A stretch of 64,000 nucleotides of DNA from Ramazzottius varieornatus (GCA_001949185.1 BDGG01000003.1:5019092-5083091), one strand, 5' to 3'; shown: positions 1 to 10,564, numbered from the stretch's first letter. Program-made: numbers and translations. The notes: generated from the sequence alone by a model not told the origin.

Positions 1-1262
1 TTTTCGTTTGTCACTGCATTCGTTTGCCTGGCTACGACCTCGATCAGTTCTTCGACAACATCAGCTGTGATGCCATCGAGGAGGAACATCAAAAGTCAAA
101 ACAAGCAACGTGAACAGTAAGCCACCTTTTCCATTTGCAGTATTTTCCAGCATTCTGCCAAAAGTTTCTAGCTTGATGCGAAGTTGTTTGAGACGTAGGC
201 AAGTGATTTCACTCAGACTGTTATCTCAAGTGGCGCATATATTCACTGTCACTATCTACGAGCGTGCGCCACTTGTAAACGGTCCGGGCGAAGTCATTTC
301 CGTCTTGTCTTTCTCCGGAATATGAATGGGAATGTTTTCTGATGTTTGGTTCTTCTTTTACAGAATGAACCGTATGGGGATTAACAACCAGTGGCAGGAT
401 CTTGGGCAAAACGAGCGTCAGCACAACGCAGAACCGTTCGGCATGAACCGTGGAGGCCGTGGTAAACGTGGTATGGGTCGCCAGCAGCAGAATCAAGGTG
501 TGCATCTCGTACTAGAAGTTCCCCATTCTACAGCCCGTTCAAGCAAACTCGTCACCACCCTTTCAAAAAATTGGTTCTCTTCCAATAACGATTTCTGAGA
601 GCTGTTCCTAATTTTGCCTGATAGTCCCAACTTTCTCCTTTCAGAAAAGTAGTAGATATTCCCAATCGAGCTACCGTAGTCAAATTACTGATCATAAAAG
701 CTCAAGGCTCGACCGGAGCAGTCGTTTAGAGGCCCTTGTTTTCCCGTTGTTTTTTCCAACGGTCGCAAAACAGACTTTTACTTCGAAAAATTTTGTTTGA
801 GACAACCAAAAGATGATGTGCGGGGTACCGAAGTCACTCGAGAAGGTATCGTGGAACTGTAGCAGTTTTGGGAGCTGGGCAAACAAGGCGTATACGATCA
901 TCATCTCGACTGACGCACTATTTCAGCCAGTAACAATAATATAGTGCGCCACTTGCAGGTAACAATCTTGTACCTTTGTTTACCCAGCCTTCCTTTTCTT
1001 GCTTGTGTGCGAGTGAGTGTGAGTGGTGGTGGCTCCTGTTGTGGTAGCGTGTAACGTGAAGCTTCATAGTCACTGTTTTGTTTCTCTTGTTTGGTAACGT
1101 AACCATCGCTCGTGCTCTGCTTCTCTTCTCAACAGTTACGGTCGTGATAACGGTAGCCGTGCCAATGGTGGCAGCAGTGATGATCCGGATGGCGGCTGGA
1201 TCCAAGTAAATCATCCAACAGCAGGCCAAGCAGATCACTCTGTATCTGCAGGCGGATGGTAA
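1..1262 (+). CDS. LSM14: LSM14/Trailer hitch-like P-body protein, C-terminal exons (5' part outside window)
   Basis: Family members act in translational repression and mRNA decapping, binding the decapping activator EDC4 and the helicase DDX6 through FFD and TFG motifs. The exon entering from the left reads YDLDQFFDNIS (nt 33-65), an FFD box. After an intron (donor GTGAAC at 110, acceptor at 361-363) the exon 364-497 reads NERQHNAEPFGMNRGGRG, a TFG box followed by RGG-type sequence. A last exon from 1136 to the TAA at 1260-1262 is rich in Gly, Ser and Asp and ends in SAGGW. The phase between 497 and 1136 does not match, so a small exon between them is probably missed; the Ser/Arg-rich stretch near 645-720 is a candidate. 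The N-terminal LSm domain is outside the window. Identification rests on the two boxes in the right order. Confidence 0.8.
226..276. repeat. AAGTGGCGCAC-type foldback, one hairpin
   Basis: Arms CAAGTGGCGCA and TGCGCCACTTG face each other around a short loop. The hairpin lies in the LSM14-like intron 110-363. Confidence 0.85.
870..957. repeat. AAGTGGCGCAC-type foldback, degenerate
   Basis: The right arm TGCGCCACTTG is well kept and the left arm (GACGCACTAT) is worn. An outer GGGCAAACAA-like arm precedes it. It lies in the LSM14-like intron between 498 and 1135. Confidence 0.7.
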
Positions 1263-1640
1263 GACAGTTCCTATTTTATGCCAACTGTTTATCCTCTCAA
1301 CTTGTTCTTTCGGATAATAATAGTTTGCTGCTGCACGAATATTTGATATATGCCTAATGATTTACACAACAACGGTGATTTAGTTTCTAGACATATTCGC
1401 TCGTCTTCGTAAGATCAAAGTTAGCTGAGGGAAATAAGTTCAGGCAGAGACTTACAGTAACTTGCAAGTCACCGGAAATGCAATGAAATCAGAAAGTTTG
1501 CAGAGCTCTTGGGGAAATATACTCTGTGAAGTCTTGTGACTTGATGTCGCCCCCGTTTCTCGCAGTCTACAGGTATCGTGAAACCAGAGCTAAACTAAGA
1601 TCCATATTGAGCAATATCGAAGGACTAGGTGTCGTCTCAC
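1263..1640. other. Intergenic stretch, no gene seen
   Basis: It holds the presumed 3' UTR and terminator of the LSM14-like gene and downstream introns or exons of the minus-strand gene below. I see no repeat or RNA gene. Confidence 0.4.
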
Positions 1641-1915
1641 CGGCCTCGCCTGCACGGTAATCTAGCCATGTGTTTGTGCTGCAACTGGTACTCGTACTAG
1701 TGCTGCCGGAAACGTTCAAGCTGGGCCACGCTATAGGACCGCAGCTTGCCGAGATTCTTGGCGTAGTTGTCTTGAAGATACTCCATCTGGCTGGAACCGT
1801 AGTCGCGGACTTTGGTTACTTGTTTCCAGTATTGGTCACGCGCACTGCCGAAAGGACGACGGTAGTTGCGGAAACGGTTGGTCTTCGTGTTGTAATGGTC
1901 ACGGAGACCTTCCAT
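1641..1915 (-). CDS. Exon of an unrecognised protein with periodic LRxxY/YxxQ pattern, in-frame TAG
   Basis: Read on the minus strand from an acceptor just above 1915, the exon encodes a highly regular pattern: LRDHYNTKTNRFRNY, then KVRDYGSSQMEYLQDNY, then KLRSYSVAQLERFRQH. Aromatic and basic residues recur every 14-18 residues, as in a long helical or coiled segment. A TAG at 1697-1699 interrupts it, yet the next codons (YEYQLQHKHMARL) continue the same pattern, and a good donor, GTGAGA, lies at 1640. Either the stop is a nonsense change or unnoticed splicing occurs. A second minus-strand reading frame upstream (1916-2136) is open but has no recognisable features. I do not recognise the family. 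Confidence 0.45.
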
Positions 1916-2531
1916 CTAAGCTGCGCAGGTGGCGCTCCCACTGACGTTGTCGAAGGTAGCAGATTGATCTGGTCGTCCAAGAATCGGACATCTTCACTGG
2001 CATATACAGCCCGCCCAAGCCAACTTGCTACCACTAATTTCTCCAAGGCCAGCTCGAATCGATTAGTTTTCCACTTCGAAATCAATTTTCCCCGGTTTAG
2101 CATTCTCTTTGCCGCCTCCCGGAAAATTATTGGCAAAAAATCTGTTTACGGAAAGTCATGATCGACGTTAACCTCGGGGAGGTGCTGAGTGAAAAACGCA
2201 CCAACTTTTGTCATTTTTGGGTCCGTTTTCGAAAAATTGTTTCTCAGTTTTCCGTTAGCATCCCGCGGTAGGGTTACCGAAAACAATTAACACAAACATC
2301 GAACTGAAGGAAAAGTGGCTGGAACCGCAAATCAACCGTTCTGGAAAACAGTCAAATAAAATTTTTTCGAAAACGAGTTTTCCCAGTAGAACAGTCCTAT
2401 TCGACGGTTTTAAATCGTTTGTCAAATTCGCTTGGACCTTTTCTAGTCTTTTTCGATTCTTTTCGGCTATTAAAATAGTTATATGTTTATTTACATCAAT
2501 GTCAGGATAAGAACTCAAGCATGGAATTTTG

Positions 2532-4134
2532 CAGACTGCGTTTTACCCCCTCGCGGTATGTCTTCCCCACCGGAAGTCATAGTAGTCAAGTTTTTCAATC
2601 AGCTTGACACCATAACTGAACGAATCATAGCTCAGTCGAAGCAGCTTGAAAAGTTGTATGGAGAAACGGGAAGCACGAGCAAATGCCAGGAAAGCGTCAA
2701 ACTCGTTCGTTGACGAACTGCTGGTCAGAAAGTCTAATGCATGGCGGCCTACTTTTCGCATAGGTTCGTATTACTCTACGGACAGTGGAGAAGTGTCCAA
2801 GACGTCATCACCCGGTGGCCGAAGTGGGCGCACCCCGGAAAGCCGCACGATGCGTCGTCGTCGGTCTTCGCTGATGCCGACCATCTCCATTAACGTTACC
2901 GGAGCCGACGATGACGACGAAACGATGAACATTGACGCCATCCAGCTGACCTTGTCGCCCTCGGAGAACTCGATGGCCGACCCCAAGTACTGGGACAACC
3001 CGGTGCCCGATCAAACTCTCCGTCTCAAGCCGCCGCAACGCGATCGCCTCTACAACCGCCGCAGGTCTGCAACCGCCTCTACAATAATATTAAATAACAT
3101 AATAATTGAATAATATTAATAAATAATAATATTCGCCTCTTCAACCGCCGCAGGTCTTCGGCGTTATCCAATCTGTCCAACGAGCCGGGGCTCTCACGTT
3201 CCACCTACAGCCTTTGCGAGAAAGGCCTGTATGAGGTCTCCAAAGAGAAGATTCTCATTGACCGCAGACTGTCGCTGGCTCCTCAACTGGCCATTGCCCA
3301 AATCTCCCAAATGGAGAAGCCAAAGAAGAGCCGTAGCGCCAATCGATTGGAATCCAAGCTCATTGCTGATATGGGCGAACTGAAAATATCTGTACAGTAC
3401 ATACCGGAGAAATCAGGCCTTAAGGTCACGGTCATCAAGGGAGAGAATATCGGTGGACGCTACAAAACAGATGCTCTGGTCAACCCCATCGTATCCGCCA
3501 TGCTTTTACCCGGTAAACTACAGAAGCAAACGGGCAAACTAATCAAGGTATTCAGTTCACCAAACAGGAAATTTTCAACCTATATTTTTAATCAAGAATA
3601 TTACTTCACGGTGCAATGACAGTTCAACCATCAACCGAAACCGGAAGCGACAACTGGGACGTGGGCAAACGAACTGAACCAGATGGTTGCCTCAAGTGGC
3701 GCACGTCTTTGGTGATGTTAGCTGGGACAGTGCGCTACTTAGAAAAGTTCTCTGGTTCAAATCGTTTCTTGTCCATGTCTCAATTTTGAACAATTGCCGT
3801 GTTTCCTTCATCGTATTGTTTTCTGAAGGTTACGAAGAACCCGGTATTCAACGACGAGTTCTTCTTCGCTGACATGGATTGGGAGTTGCTGGAAACACAT
3901 ATGCTACGCATCTCCGTGCAGAATCAACAACGCTTCAACAACGACGACCTTGGTGAACTTCTGCTGCCAGTACTGCGCCTCGACCCGGAATCTATGAGCA
4001 TGCTCAGTTCTACTGGTCCTGTCGGCTTTCCCTGTATATTTGGCCACTTTCGCGTGCCATACTCCGCTTTGGTTCACGTTCAAAGCATACCTCCCTATGA
4101 AATGGTGCACCAAAAGTTTTTCGGTTTAGTGTAA
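2532..4134 (+). CDS. C2-domain protein (synaptotagmin-like C2), 5' end unresolved
   Basis: A basic, Ser-rich N-terminal region (2646-3064) is spliced across an 89-bp intron (3065-3153) to exon 3154-3547, then across intron 3548-3828 to a last exon that stays open to 4134. Exons 2 and 3 together encode a C2 beta-sandwich: GELKISVQYIPEKSGLKVTV, then TKNPVFNDEFFF, then LRISVQNQQRFNNDDLGEL. The first calcium-binding loop has NIGGRYKTDALVNP, without the usual pair of aspartates, so calcium binding is doubtful. Phase is kept exactly across both introns. Upstream, an amphipathic segment (2543-2713) is in a different frame from the segment starting near 2646, so a splice site or a one-base error remains unresolved there. 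Family assignment is at domain level only. Confidence 0.65.
3045..3157 (+). repeat. 24-bp direct repeats around an 89-bp AT-rich intron
   Basis: Copies at 3045-3068 and 3134-3157 differ at one base and share CAACCGCCGCAGGTCT. Splicing at the AG|GT inside each copy removes 3065-3153 and keeps the reading frame (Arg codon AG|G). A partial third copy (AACCGCCTCTACAA, about 3071-3084) follows, and the rest of the intron is almost pure A/T. The layout fits intron birth by local duplication of an AGGT-containing exon segment. Confidence 0.85.
3661..3755. repeat. AAGTGGCGCAC-type foldback, one hairpin with outer arm
   Basis: CTCAAGTGGCGCACG pairs with CAGTGCGCTACTT. A GGGCAAACGAACTGAACCAG outer arm precedes it. 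It lies in the C2-gene intron 3548-3828. Confidence 0.85.
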
Positions 4135-4918
4135 TGTGGTGTCCTCGGACACCGAAACCGAAAATTCGGTATGGAACGGACACCATTTTTTTTCGATTTA
4201 ATGTTCTGCGCACACCGAAGCCAAAAAGTGTAATTTATTTCGGTGTGGTGTAGTAAAACCACACCAGAGAGACTAGAGGGGGTAGAGGAAAGCGTACTTA
4301 CGTCACGCCAGTCTTCCAATGTTAGAGTCATTGCCGGACTAGCGACTATTAAAGGTCGAGGTCAAAGGGATGACCTTGGATGACCTTTAGCTGCTTGGAC
4401 AAACCGACAGTTCGGCCTTACCTGACAGATCGAGTCGTTGCCCATTAACCATGTATGCAGGTACATGAAGCGCCTGCGTTTGTGGCGTAGGTCCGGCAAG
4501 CACCTAAATACGGCTCGCTTGGGAGCTGCTACCGTAAGTAAGTATCGAACCACTTGGGCAAACGAACATGGCTCACGGTGAGCAAGGCACGTGAAACATA
4601 GAGCACTTCTGAATAAATTCACCAGGTTATTGCGTAAGCAGCTTGACATCCCGTGCTCGACGAAGCTTCTTAGATTTCTTCCACCTGCTGCTTTCTCCTT
4701 GCCACCTGTGAACGCTCGCATTACTGGTGGAAGTTAGCCTTGCAGTGTGCTGTTGAGTCTGCACGGTTCTATATCACCGTGCTTGGACGCTGTATAACCT
4801 AGGAAGCTTATCAATTCAACAGTCGAGTAACCGTAATGTAACCGACTCTGCCGGGGCGTGGTCTCTGTGCGTATCGGACCAATGGTGTTGTTCGCCGTAG
4901 TGGTAAGTGCCTCCACCG
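4135..4918. other. Intergenic, with short inverted motifs
   Basis: The start holds repeated TTCGGTGT/GGTGTCC sequence, including the palindrome GGTGTCCTCGGACACC near 4138-4153. The rest shows no gene. It ends at the 8-bp target duplication of the hAT-type element. Confidence 0.5.
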
Positions 4919-5344
4919 TAGAGCCCTGCAACATGCAGTACGTTCTGCACTGCACTCCACTGCATTTTACTGCAATGCAGTGCAGTTGCAGTCGCTGAAA
5001 TGGTGAGAAAATGCAGCTGCGGTGCAGTTGCAGTTTGGAAAAAGTGAGCACCGTTCGTCGCAGTATACTGTTGTTGGCAAAAAAACAGTAGTAAAATCGG
5101 CTTTTTTTGCATTTTCTGGCCGGATTCTACCGTTTTTCGGTTGGATCTCCGTAAAATAACGACTTTTACGTTGTGTTTGACATGCATTTCCGTTGGTAGG
5201 CAGAAACTCTTAATTTTCAAATGCAGTGTAGTGCAGTTAGTTTGGAAAGCAGCAGAAAAATGCAGGTGAAGTGCAGTTGCCGTTTCCGGAAACCGGATGC
5301 AGTGCAGAAGCAGCACTGGTTCCAGCTACTGCTGCAGGGCTCTA
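4919..5344. mobile_element. hAT-type miniature element (426 bp) with 8-bp target duplication
   Basis: Terminal inverted repeats TAGAGCCCTGCA and TGCAGGGCTCTA end the element. Flanks CTCCACCG (4911-4918) and CTCTACCG (5345-5352) are an 8-bp target duplication with one change, the hAT length. There is no transposase. The interior is packed with TGCAGT/ACTGCA motifs. Confidence 0.85.
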
Positions 5345-5781
5345 CTCTACCGCTTCCATGTTTTGCGCCTCTACGGTATATACAGCGGTTCCTCTACCTC
5401 GCGTCCTCGTCCAATCTCTCTGACCACACCATTGCCAGGTCTATTAGGCTGAGTAAATCACCCGTCCATCGCCGCTTAGTGCTTATCAGCAGAATGAGCA
5501 GATCAGCTGTGTTTTTGCTTTTTGATATGTGCCTTTCCAATGCCACTGGCCCACTGGCCGTTCTCTTGAAGCTGAAAGATGAGTCGTTTACTGTCACCGG
5601 AAACAAGAGATTTTCCTGTGTCGCAAGCTGCTGATTCTTTAGAAGAATGCCCTCGTAGGCAAGTGATCACACTGTTACCCAAACTGTGGAAGCTGTTCTG
5701 CAACCGTAGATCGTGCGTGAATGGAGGCGAATAAGTTGACTACTATGGATTTTCTGTTGCAGGTGGCTATGAGGATGCTCA
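5345..5781. other. Intergenic, no gene seen
   Basis: No reading frame with recognisable protein features and no repeat beyond the flanking elements. Confidence 0.4.
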
Positions 5782-5913
5782 CGAGGGGATTTTCCCAATC
5801 CGCCGCCTCTGATCCTGGATAGAGAAGAGTTTTCTCTATAGTCTGAACCGGAAACCTGGTCATCTTTCCGTTCCTGGAATAAACTGCAGGAACCGGAAGT
5901 TACGTCAGAATTA
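5782..5913 (+). repeat. Dispersed repeat R1, copy A
   Basis: It runs from CGAGGGGATTTTCCC through CCGCCGCCTCTGATCC to GAAGTTACGTCAGAATT. An inverted copy lies at 23266-23412 and a short fragment (CGCCGCCTCTGA) at about 8842-8853, beside the assembly gap. Confidence 0.8.
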
Positions 5914-6072
5914 GGACGGTACTGTACATTGACCGAGGCACAATCAATAAGTTCGATTGACTCATAGTTGATTGGCCAAAATTGATTGTTCCTTCCATCA
6001 TATGAGCTTGTCGCTGTCGCATGACGCATCTTTTGTTGATTCTCTCCTCCATAATCTTCCCACAACACTGCG

Positions 6073-7838
6073 ATGTACTCCATCAATCCCTTGAACGTGC
6101 TAAAGCTCCTGGAAGAGGAATACAAACTCCGATATCAACCGGACGATGCGCCAAGTGAAGCGGACAAGCAGCTGAAAGACCTTATCAAAGGTGGGTATTT
6201 TTCCGAAGGTTCAGTGCAGAAGTAAGAGGTTTTGTTTCACCGGATTGTTGGAATATTCTAGATCTTAATGACATCAAAATTGCTCGAAGCGACAGTCCTG
6301 TGCTGGAGGTTGAAGAGGACTTGCAGCAGGAGGACCTACAGCTCGACGGGCTAACGTTCGACGACTTTGAAAAGACGGTGGGTGATGCTAACCTGTTGAA
6401 CGGTAGCGCTGAACGTTATTTCTTCGAAGATGATCGCTTGAACGAGCCCTTTACAAGTGACACTGAACCTTCGTCCCACGAAATATTTGTTCCGCGACTC
6501 CCAGATCCAAGAGTTCCGTCAAGCCAAGCTGTCAATCTCGACTACAAGATACGTGCTGTTGATTACTGGTGTAACGTTACAGCAAAGAAACGGCGGAGCT
6601 TGTCTTCAGTCCGAAACCATTTCACAAAAGTTCGGGACGAACGACAGCTAAGAGATTCGAACAAACAGCTAGCTGAAGGCGGATCCCGATTCGACAAATC
6701 ATCCGCTTGGAGACAGCAAAGCAGTACTTCATCGCCAAGCAGAAGAGACAAGTAGTCAAGGATTTGGATCTTCAACGATGGGCTATAACCGCGAATAATG
6801 ATGTGGATCTGCCTGGTTTCACCGCTTCGTCGTACTGGGTGTCAAAATTCAAACGGTAATTGATATCGTGCAAGAATTTACTTATCGATTTAACGAAGGC
6901 AAATCTTCTGTATTTGAACGTCGGCAAACGATTTCACCTGAATCGTCAGTTCAAGTAGCGCACGTTACCGTACTCAATAAGTGACAGCGGCGCCACTTGA
7001 AAAAAACGACCTTTTCCAATTTGCTGGCAGTGTTCCGATGACATGCTATTTTGGCAGGTACTACGGAATAGTTGATCGAAAGATAACGAAGTTCGTCACA
7101 AAGAAGTCCCTCGAAGCAGCTCCTCAAGTCAAGCAAAGTGCAGAAGAGTGTGTTTTGCTGGTCAGATCCAGAATAGCGCAGCACGGATTGGACTGTCTTT
7201 GGAACACGGATCAGTCGGGATTTGAATATGAGATGAGGCCCGGGAGAACTTTGGAGCAGAAAGGCGTGAAACACGTCGAGGCTATAACCAAGTCCGAAAA
7301 TTCCATGACTCATTCCTATACTGTCATGATGACAATCTCTCCCGGCACACGAAAGTTTCATCCTATTTTGTTCATCACCCTGAAAGAAGAAAAAGGAGTC
7401 TTTGGCCCAATCGTGTCGAAAACGATGTTCAAAGCTGATAACCTGTACATCACTGCGTCGACATCGGGAAAAATGACGAAGAAGCTCTACCTGGAATGTT
7501 CCGAAAAAGTGTTGTTTCCGCATATGGAAGACCGCTGTATCCTTCTGGCTGACTCCTGGAAGACGTTCGCCGATCAGGACGCTGTTATCGAACTCAAGCC
7601 CGAAGAGCTGCAGTACGAGATGATCACCATACCTCCCAAAGTGACTGGTAGTATCCAGCCGTTGGATGTTCTTTGCTTCCGGATGTACAAGGGATGTTTC
7701 AAAAAGATCTCAAATTTCGTGTTTGTTAATGATATTCCTGTACATGTCTATCATAGGGACGTAATCCTAAAACTTCATTCCTTACTGTATCAGCAGTTTC
7801 AGTCACCCAGATTCGAGAACCTAATTGTACGTGCCTGA
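6073..7838 (+). CDS. pogo-type transposase gene with two introns and one frameshift
   Basis: Pogo/Tigger transposases cut and paste DNA with a CENP-B-type helix-turn-helix and a DDE nuclease. Exon 1 (6073-6190, starting MYSINPLNVLKLLEEE) and the start of exon 2 (6262-6855) give an acidic N-terminus. Then come KIRAVDYW, SLSSVRNHFTKVRDERQL and GGSRFDK, a DNA-binding half. A one-base shift near 6695 is needed to continue into LQRWAITANNDVDLPGFTAS. Exon 3 (7058-7838) holds WNTDQSGFEYEM, LLADSWKTF and SIQPLDV, placing all three catalytic aspartates. Joined exon length is one base short of a multiple of three, which fits a single deletion. Intron 6856-7057 carries a foldback. It may be a decaying intron-bearing element or a domesticated gene with a sequencing error. 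No terminal repeats were found. Confidence 0.8.
6918..7012. repeat. AAGTGGCGCAC-type foldback in the pogo intron
   Basis: CAAGTAGCGCACG pairs with GCGGCGCCACTTG. A GTCGGCAAACGA outer arm precedes it. It lies inside intron 6856-7057. Confidence 0.8.
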
Positions 7839-8056
7839 TTCAAGTCGGGATATACGGATGAACGGGTACAGTATGTGAACCCCGCAAGCTTCATGTTCAA
7901 GAAGCTGAATGGCCGCTGCATTCATAATAACTGTAAGAATACTGTCCTTCTGGTCTGTGGCTGGTGCAAAGGTCGCCTCTGTTTTCACCATTTCTATGAT
8001 GTTTATCATTTCTGTACCATCTACCTGCCTTAATGTTTTTTTTAATTTTCCACTAG

Positions 8057-8685
8057 ATATCTTCTCTAACTTTGTCACCACCCAAGACCGCAAAAACCCC
8101 AACATACTGATGGCCTATTCGTACCTCAAAGCCTTCCGCTTCCCCGACGACATGCAAGTTCAAATCCGCTGTGTCGTCGCCGTCTGCCGCGACGAATGCC
8201 GCAAGACCATCTGCAGCGGAGCGGACACCCTCTCTGGTCGCAACGCCAGCAAAACCTCCTCTTCTGACGAAGACGAACAAGTATTGACCACCACAGTGGC
8301 AAGCGCCACAACAAGGTCAGCCAACGCCTCCCACGGAATCTTCGGCCAGACTGTCAAGCAACGTGGAGCTTTCGAGCAGCCTTCGGACAAGAGCCAATTC
8401 CGCCGGAGACGTCAACTGGATAACGCAGCAGCGGGAACCTTGCCACTGCGACATGTCTTCAACGTCATCTCGCCGGAAGACATTCAGAACCTGAGGAACT
8501 CCTCGGTGGTCTTTGTCGACTCGACCATCCCGGCCAACAGCGTCTGTGTCAACCAGGCCATGCTAACCTTGTTACTGTGTTTCCTAATGGCTGTGGTACT
8601 GGCAGTCTCTGTCGCGCTGACACTCATGTGTTTGAGGAACAAGGCACTGCGAAGATCAAAACTAATTGAAATGTATCCTCAGTAA
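8057..8685 (+). CDS. Zona-pellucida-domain membrane protein, last exon only
   Basis: An acceptor (TTTTCCACTAG) opens at 8057, and the frame runs to the TAA at 8683-8685. The start, YLKAFRFPDDMQVQIRC followed by VAVCRDEC and KTIC, is the cysteine-rich end of a ZP module, which builds extracellular matrix polymers. A Ser-rich linker follows, then RRRR at about 8399-8410 (a furin-type cleavage site). A 22-25 residue hydrophobic helix (LTLLLCFLMAVVLAVSVALTL) and a short basic tail complete it. This is the usual order ZP, cleavage site, membrane anchor, short cytoplasmic tail. Upstream exons are not visible; the pogo gene occupies the space where they would start, so that gene may sit inside a ZP intron. 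Confidence 0.75.
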
Positions 8686-8871
8686 ACCGAAATCGACGAT
8701 AATTCGTATTGCGCATCGCCTTTCATCTTCCTTTCTGTGTTCCCAATTAATGCAGAAACCTCTTTTCATACGCATCACATCGATATGAATTTTTGGTCGA
8801 CAAGTGAATTAAGACAACTGACAAGTGAATTAAGGCAATATCGCCGCCTCTGACCCACAAACTAGGATCAT
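8686..8871. other. Intergenic, short tandem duplication beside the gap
   Basis: GACAAGTGAATTAAG is present twice in tandem (about 8799-8836), followed by a fragment of repeat R1. No gene seen. Confidence 0.5.
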
Positions 8872-9267
8872 NNNNNNNNNNNNNNNNNNNNNNNNNNNNN
8901 NNNNNNNNNNNNNNNNNNNNNNNNNNNNNNNNNNNNNNNNNNNNNNNNNNNNNNNNNNNNNNNNNNNNNNNNNNNNNNNNNNNNNNNNNNNNNNNNNNNN
9001 NNNNNNNNNNNNNNNNNNNNNNNNNNNNNNNNNNNNNNNNNNNNNNNNNNNNNNNNNNNNNNNNNNNNNNNNNNNNNNNNNNNNNNNNNNNNNNNNNNNN
9101 NNNNNNNNNNNNNNNNNNNNNNNNNNNNNNNNNNNNNNNNNNNNNNNNNNNNNNNNNNNNNNNNNNNNNNNNNNNNNNNNNNNNNNNNNNNNNNNNNNNN
9201 NNNNNNNNNNNNNNNNNNNNNNNNNNNNNNNNNNNNNNNNNNNNNNNNNNNNNNNNNNNNNNNNNNN
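8872..9267. other. Assembly gap (396 N)
   Basis: Unsequenced bases. Downstream exons of the glycosyltransferase probably lie within or beyond it. Confidence 0.99.
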
Positions 9268-9817
9268 AAAGGCGTCTCACTTCCGTCCCGTTGATGATGT
9301 AAACATCAAAGTCCAGCGTTAGTCCGCCATACTGGCGTAGAACCGAAAGCTTGGCCATGTCGGCCTCGTGATGGAGCCAACGTATTCGCCGACCCTGCAT
9401 AACAAACCTTCGGGGAAAATACTTGAGATGTATACCGGTCCAGTTGGTCACCAGTTCACTACAGGAATCCAGAGGCCAGTAGTCTATCACATTTGTGTGG
9501 ATCATAACCTGGTCGGGTTTCAAGTTCTTCAGGACGGATCTCAGGCTGAGGCAGTCCAGATAGGACAAGTCATCATCTTTTGTTGGGCTCTGCGTGCGAT
9601 AAAGTTTGAAATAATGAACCAGCAACTGAGTATCACCGGTCGCAGCGGCTGTATCAAAGGTACTGTTGCTCGATGAGACCATCGGTTTCTCACTAGGTAT
9701 CGTTCTGTTGTACAGTTGAGGTACAAAACGCGGAATAATTGAAAAATGGATGAAAGATATGGGCACAGCAGCATAGAAAAATATCACTAACAGTACACGA
9801 AACGCAAGTACCCACAT
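9268..9817 (-). CDS. Type II membrane glycosyltransferase with DXD motif, N-terminal exon
   Basis: From the ATG at 9815-9817 (minus strand) the protein starts MWVLAFRVLLVIFFYAA, a short cytoplasmic end and signal anchor, as in Golgi transferases. It continues into a lumenal domain with IRWLHHEADMAKLSVLRQY and GGLTLDFDVYI. HEADMAK plus the DFD (DXD) motif are hallmarks of the sugar-binding DXD family that includes alpha-1,4-galactosyl/GlcNAc transferases; DXD binds Mn2+ and the nucleotide sugar. The exon probably ends at about 9281, where GTGAGA follows INGTE; the rest is in the gap. The frame stays open upstream through the minisatellite to another ATG at 10636, giving a possible 273-residue extension. 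I prefer 9817 because it starts the anchor directly. Confidence 0.7.
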
Positions 9818-9874
9818 TCTCGTGCTCGGCTGAACCAACTGTCCAAGAAACGTGAGAACTGACGTCTTTGGGCT

Positions 9875-10564
9875 GATATGCACCACCAGAAACGTGAGGA
9901 CCGACGTCTTCGTGCTGATATGCACTAACAGTGCAGGAAACGCAAGTACCCACGTTCTTGTGCTCGGCTGAACCAACTGTTCGCGAAACGTGAGTACTGA
10001 CGATTTTGTGCTGATATGCACCACCAGAAACGTGAGGACCGACGTCTTCGTGCTGATATGCACTAACAGTGCAGGAAACGCAAGTACCCACGTTCTTGTG
10101 CTCGGCTGAACCAACTGTTCGCGAAACGTGAGTACTGACGCTTTTGTGCTGATATGCACCACCAGAAACGTGAGGACCGACGTCTTCGTGCTGATATGCA
10201 CTAACAGTGCAGGAAACGCAAGTACCCACGTTCTTGTGCTCGGCTGAACCAACTGTTCGCGAAACGTGAGTACTGACGATTTTGTGCTGATATGCACCAC
10301 CAGAAACGTGAGGACCGACGTCTTCGTGCTGATATGCACTAACAGTGCAGGAAACGCAAGTACCCACGTTCTTGTGCTCGGCTGAACCAACTGTTCGCGA
10401 AACGTGAGTACTGACGATTTTGTGCTGATATGCACCACCAGAAACGTGAGGACCGACGTCTTCGTGCTGATATGCACTAACAGTGCAGGAAACGCAAGTA
10501 CCCACGTTCTTGTGCTCGGCTGAACCAACTGTCCAAGAAACGCGAGAACTGACGTCTTTGGGCT
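9875..10564 (-). repeat. Minisatellite: five exact 138-bp units, each of three related subunits
   Basis: The anchor CTGATATGCA recurs with G at 9875, 10013, 10151, 10289, 10427 and 10565, exactly 138 bp apart. Each unit has subunits of about 42, 48 and 48 b, all ending in a GAAACGTGAG-like core. At 138 bp (46 codons) it is open on the minus strand in the glycosyltransferase frame and in a second frame. Every unit contains TWVLAFPALL, matching the transferase start MWVLAFRVLL with ACG in place of ATG. Confidence 0.95.

Noticed and set aside
9875-10564. CRISPR-like regular array
   Set aside because: Units are contiguous 138-bp copies without unique spacers in an animal genome; it is a coding-compatible minisatellite.
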